DNA from: Blastococcus tunisiensis
Lineage (GTDB): Bacteria > Actinomycetota > Actinomycetes > Mycobacteriales > Geodermatophilaceae
Reading direction: 5' to 3'
DNA length: 64,000 nt
Assembly (NCBI RefSeq): GCF_900112815.1
Contig: NZ_FOND01000001.1
Location: forward strand, 1 to 64,000
Shown: piece by piece, positions 63,292 to 64,000 of the stretch
Position numbering within the stretch: position 1 is the first letter of the stretch
Layout of the letters: each line of letters begins with the position of its first letter
Made by a program: the position numbers and the translations under genes
Notes under the pieces: generated by a model
Database searches by the model: none
Told to the model about the DNA's origin: nothing
What the model saw: the letters and a program-made list of their open reading frames with translations, nothing else

Positions 63292-64000
63292 CCACGACGA
63301 CGCCGGTCATGGCGCCGGTGCCGCCGGGGGACCGCGAGACCGGCCGCCCGCGACGGCGAGCGGCGAGGGCGAGGCGCCGGCTGAGCTCCCCGGCCGCCTC
63401 GACGATCGCCGTCGTCATCGCCGTCCTCTGGACGGTCCCGACCTTCGGGCTGCTGATCACCTCGCTGCGCCCCGAGCTCGACATCCGCCGGTCGGGCTGG
63501 TGGACGTTCTTCACCGACCCCGAGTTCACCCTCGACAACTACAACCAGGTGCTCTACGGCGGCGGCACGGACTTCTCGACCCTGTTCGTGAACTCCCTCG
63601 TCATCACGCTGCCGTCCGTGGTCATCCCGATCACCCTGGCCCTGCTGGCGGCCTACGCCTTCGCCTGGATCAAGTTCCGGGGCCGCAACGTCCTGTTCGT
63701 GGCCGTGTTCGCCCTGCAGGTGGTGCCGATCCAGGTCACCCTGATCCCGCTGCTCACGCTGTACGTCGACGGCGGGCTGGCCGGCTCCTTCTGGACCATC
63801 TGGCTGTCGCACTCGATCTTCGCCCTGCCGCTGGCGATCTTCCTGCTGCACAACTTCATGAAGGACATCCCCGCCTCGCTGGTCGAGGCGGCCCGGATGG
63901 ACGGCGCCGGGCACGTGCGGGTCTTCTTCCAGGTGCTGCTGCCGCTGCTCACCCCCGCCATCGCCGCCTTCGGGGTCTTCCAGTTCCTGTGGGTGTGGAA
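63288..64000 (+). CDS. Sugar ABC transporter permease (MalG/AglG type), 3' end outside window
   Basis: 237 codons are visible and the frame is open to the window edge. A hydrophilic Arg-rich head (GDRETGRPRRRAARARRRL) is followed by AASTIAVVIAVLWTVPTFGLLITSLRPE, typical of the second permease of sugar importers. Later come LVITLPSVVIPITLALLAAYAFAW and the EAA loop LVEAARMDGAGHVRVFFQV. It starts at ATG 63288 with GGAGGAG 5 nt upstream, overlapping the previous stop by 4 nt. The final helices are missing because of the edge, not a mutation. Confidence 0.92.
   Translation, partial: MTTTTPVMAPVPPGDRETGRPRRRAARARRRLSSPAASTIAVVIAVLWTVPTFGLLITSLRPELDIRRSGWWTFFTDPEFTLDNYNQVLYGGGTDFSTLFVNSLVITLPSVVIPITLALLAAYAFAWIKFRGRNVLFVAVFALQVVPIQVTLIPLLTLYVDGGLAGSFWTIWLSHSIFALPLAIFLLHNFMKDIPASLVEAARMDGAGHVRVFFQVLLPLLTPAIAAFGVFQFLWVW

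Overview
The window is about 75% G+C and densely coded. GTG starts are frequent, and co-directional genes often overlap by 4 bp (GTGA or ATGA). It is an actinobacterial chromosome segment. The gene order hisD-C-B-H / priA / hisF / hisI-trpE / trpC-B-A-lgt / pyk-tesB / pdtaR, with dnaE, an rluA-type gene, lspA and ileS nearby, matches the conserved his-trp-dnaE-ileS neighbourhood of Actinobacteria such as Mycobacterium. A DUF222 (13E12-type) protein, LpqY-type lipoprotein and mycothiol-type proteins fit Actinobacteria. The composition and protein style suggest Geodermatophilaceae (Blastococcus, Geodermatophilus, Modestobacter); the family assignment is inference. I see no insertion sequence, prophage, CRISPR array or rRNA.

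Layout. 1-4.2 kb: a truncated DUF222 gene, an orphan lipoprotein solute-binding protein whose two halves are in swapped order, an ANTAR response regulator and an atypical tRNA with a CAA anticodon. 4.2-14.5 kb: a PLP decarboxylase with a repetitive Ala-rich tail, tesB-pyk, and glutamate synthase gltBD. 14.9-21.6 kb: lgt, trpA, trpB, trpC, a Trp-associated membrane protein, trpE and hisI. 21.6-28.8 kb: a membrane protein, an FAD dehydrogenase, a heterodimeric ABC exporter and a TIGR03085-type protein. 28.8-39.7 kb: the histidine genes in three blocks (hisF-ridA-priA; hisH; hisB-hisC-hisD), separated by a nitroreductase, an SDR, an M28 peptidase and a compositionally foreign Nudix-like membrane protein. 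39.7-47.8 kb: a LON-domain protein, a membrane protein, dnaE, GNAT, CPBP protease, RluA-type synthase and lspA. 47.9-55.5 kb: an LpqY-SugABC-type sugar importer, a DUF4032 protein and a K+/H+ antiporter. 55.6-64 kb: a type-2 isoleucyl-tRNA synthetase with an altered HIGH motif, a small membrane protein, and a second sugar importer whose last permease runs off the window.

How the genes work together. hisD/C/B/H/F/I with PriA, and trpE/C/B/A, supply histidine and tryptophan. No trpF is present, so PriA is expected to serve both pathways. gltBD makes glutamate, the amino donor for hisC and, via glutamine, for hisH and trpE. Lgt and LspA process lipoproteins, of which the window encodes at least three (all solute-binding proteins).

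Main points for a second look: (1) the circularly permuted solute-binding protein at 1625-2953; (2) IleRS with a GxHH active-site motif instead of HxGH, the configuration reported for mupirocin hyper-resistance; (3) a TANNNT hexamer exactly 6 or 7 nt before the start codon of twelve genes, pointing to leaderless transcripts; (4) a lower-G+C Nudix-like gene inserted in the his cluster; (5) a class-I-shaped tRNA with a leucine anticodon; (6) two overlooked small genes, one in front of trpC and one after hisB.
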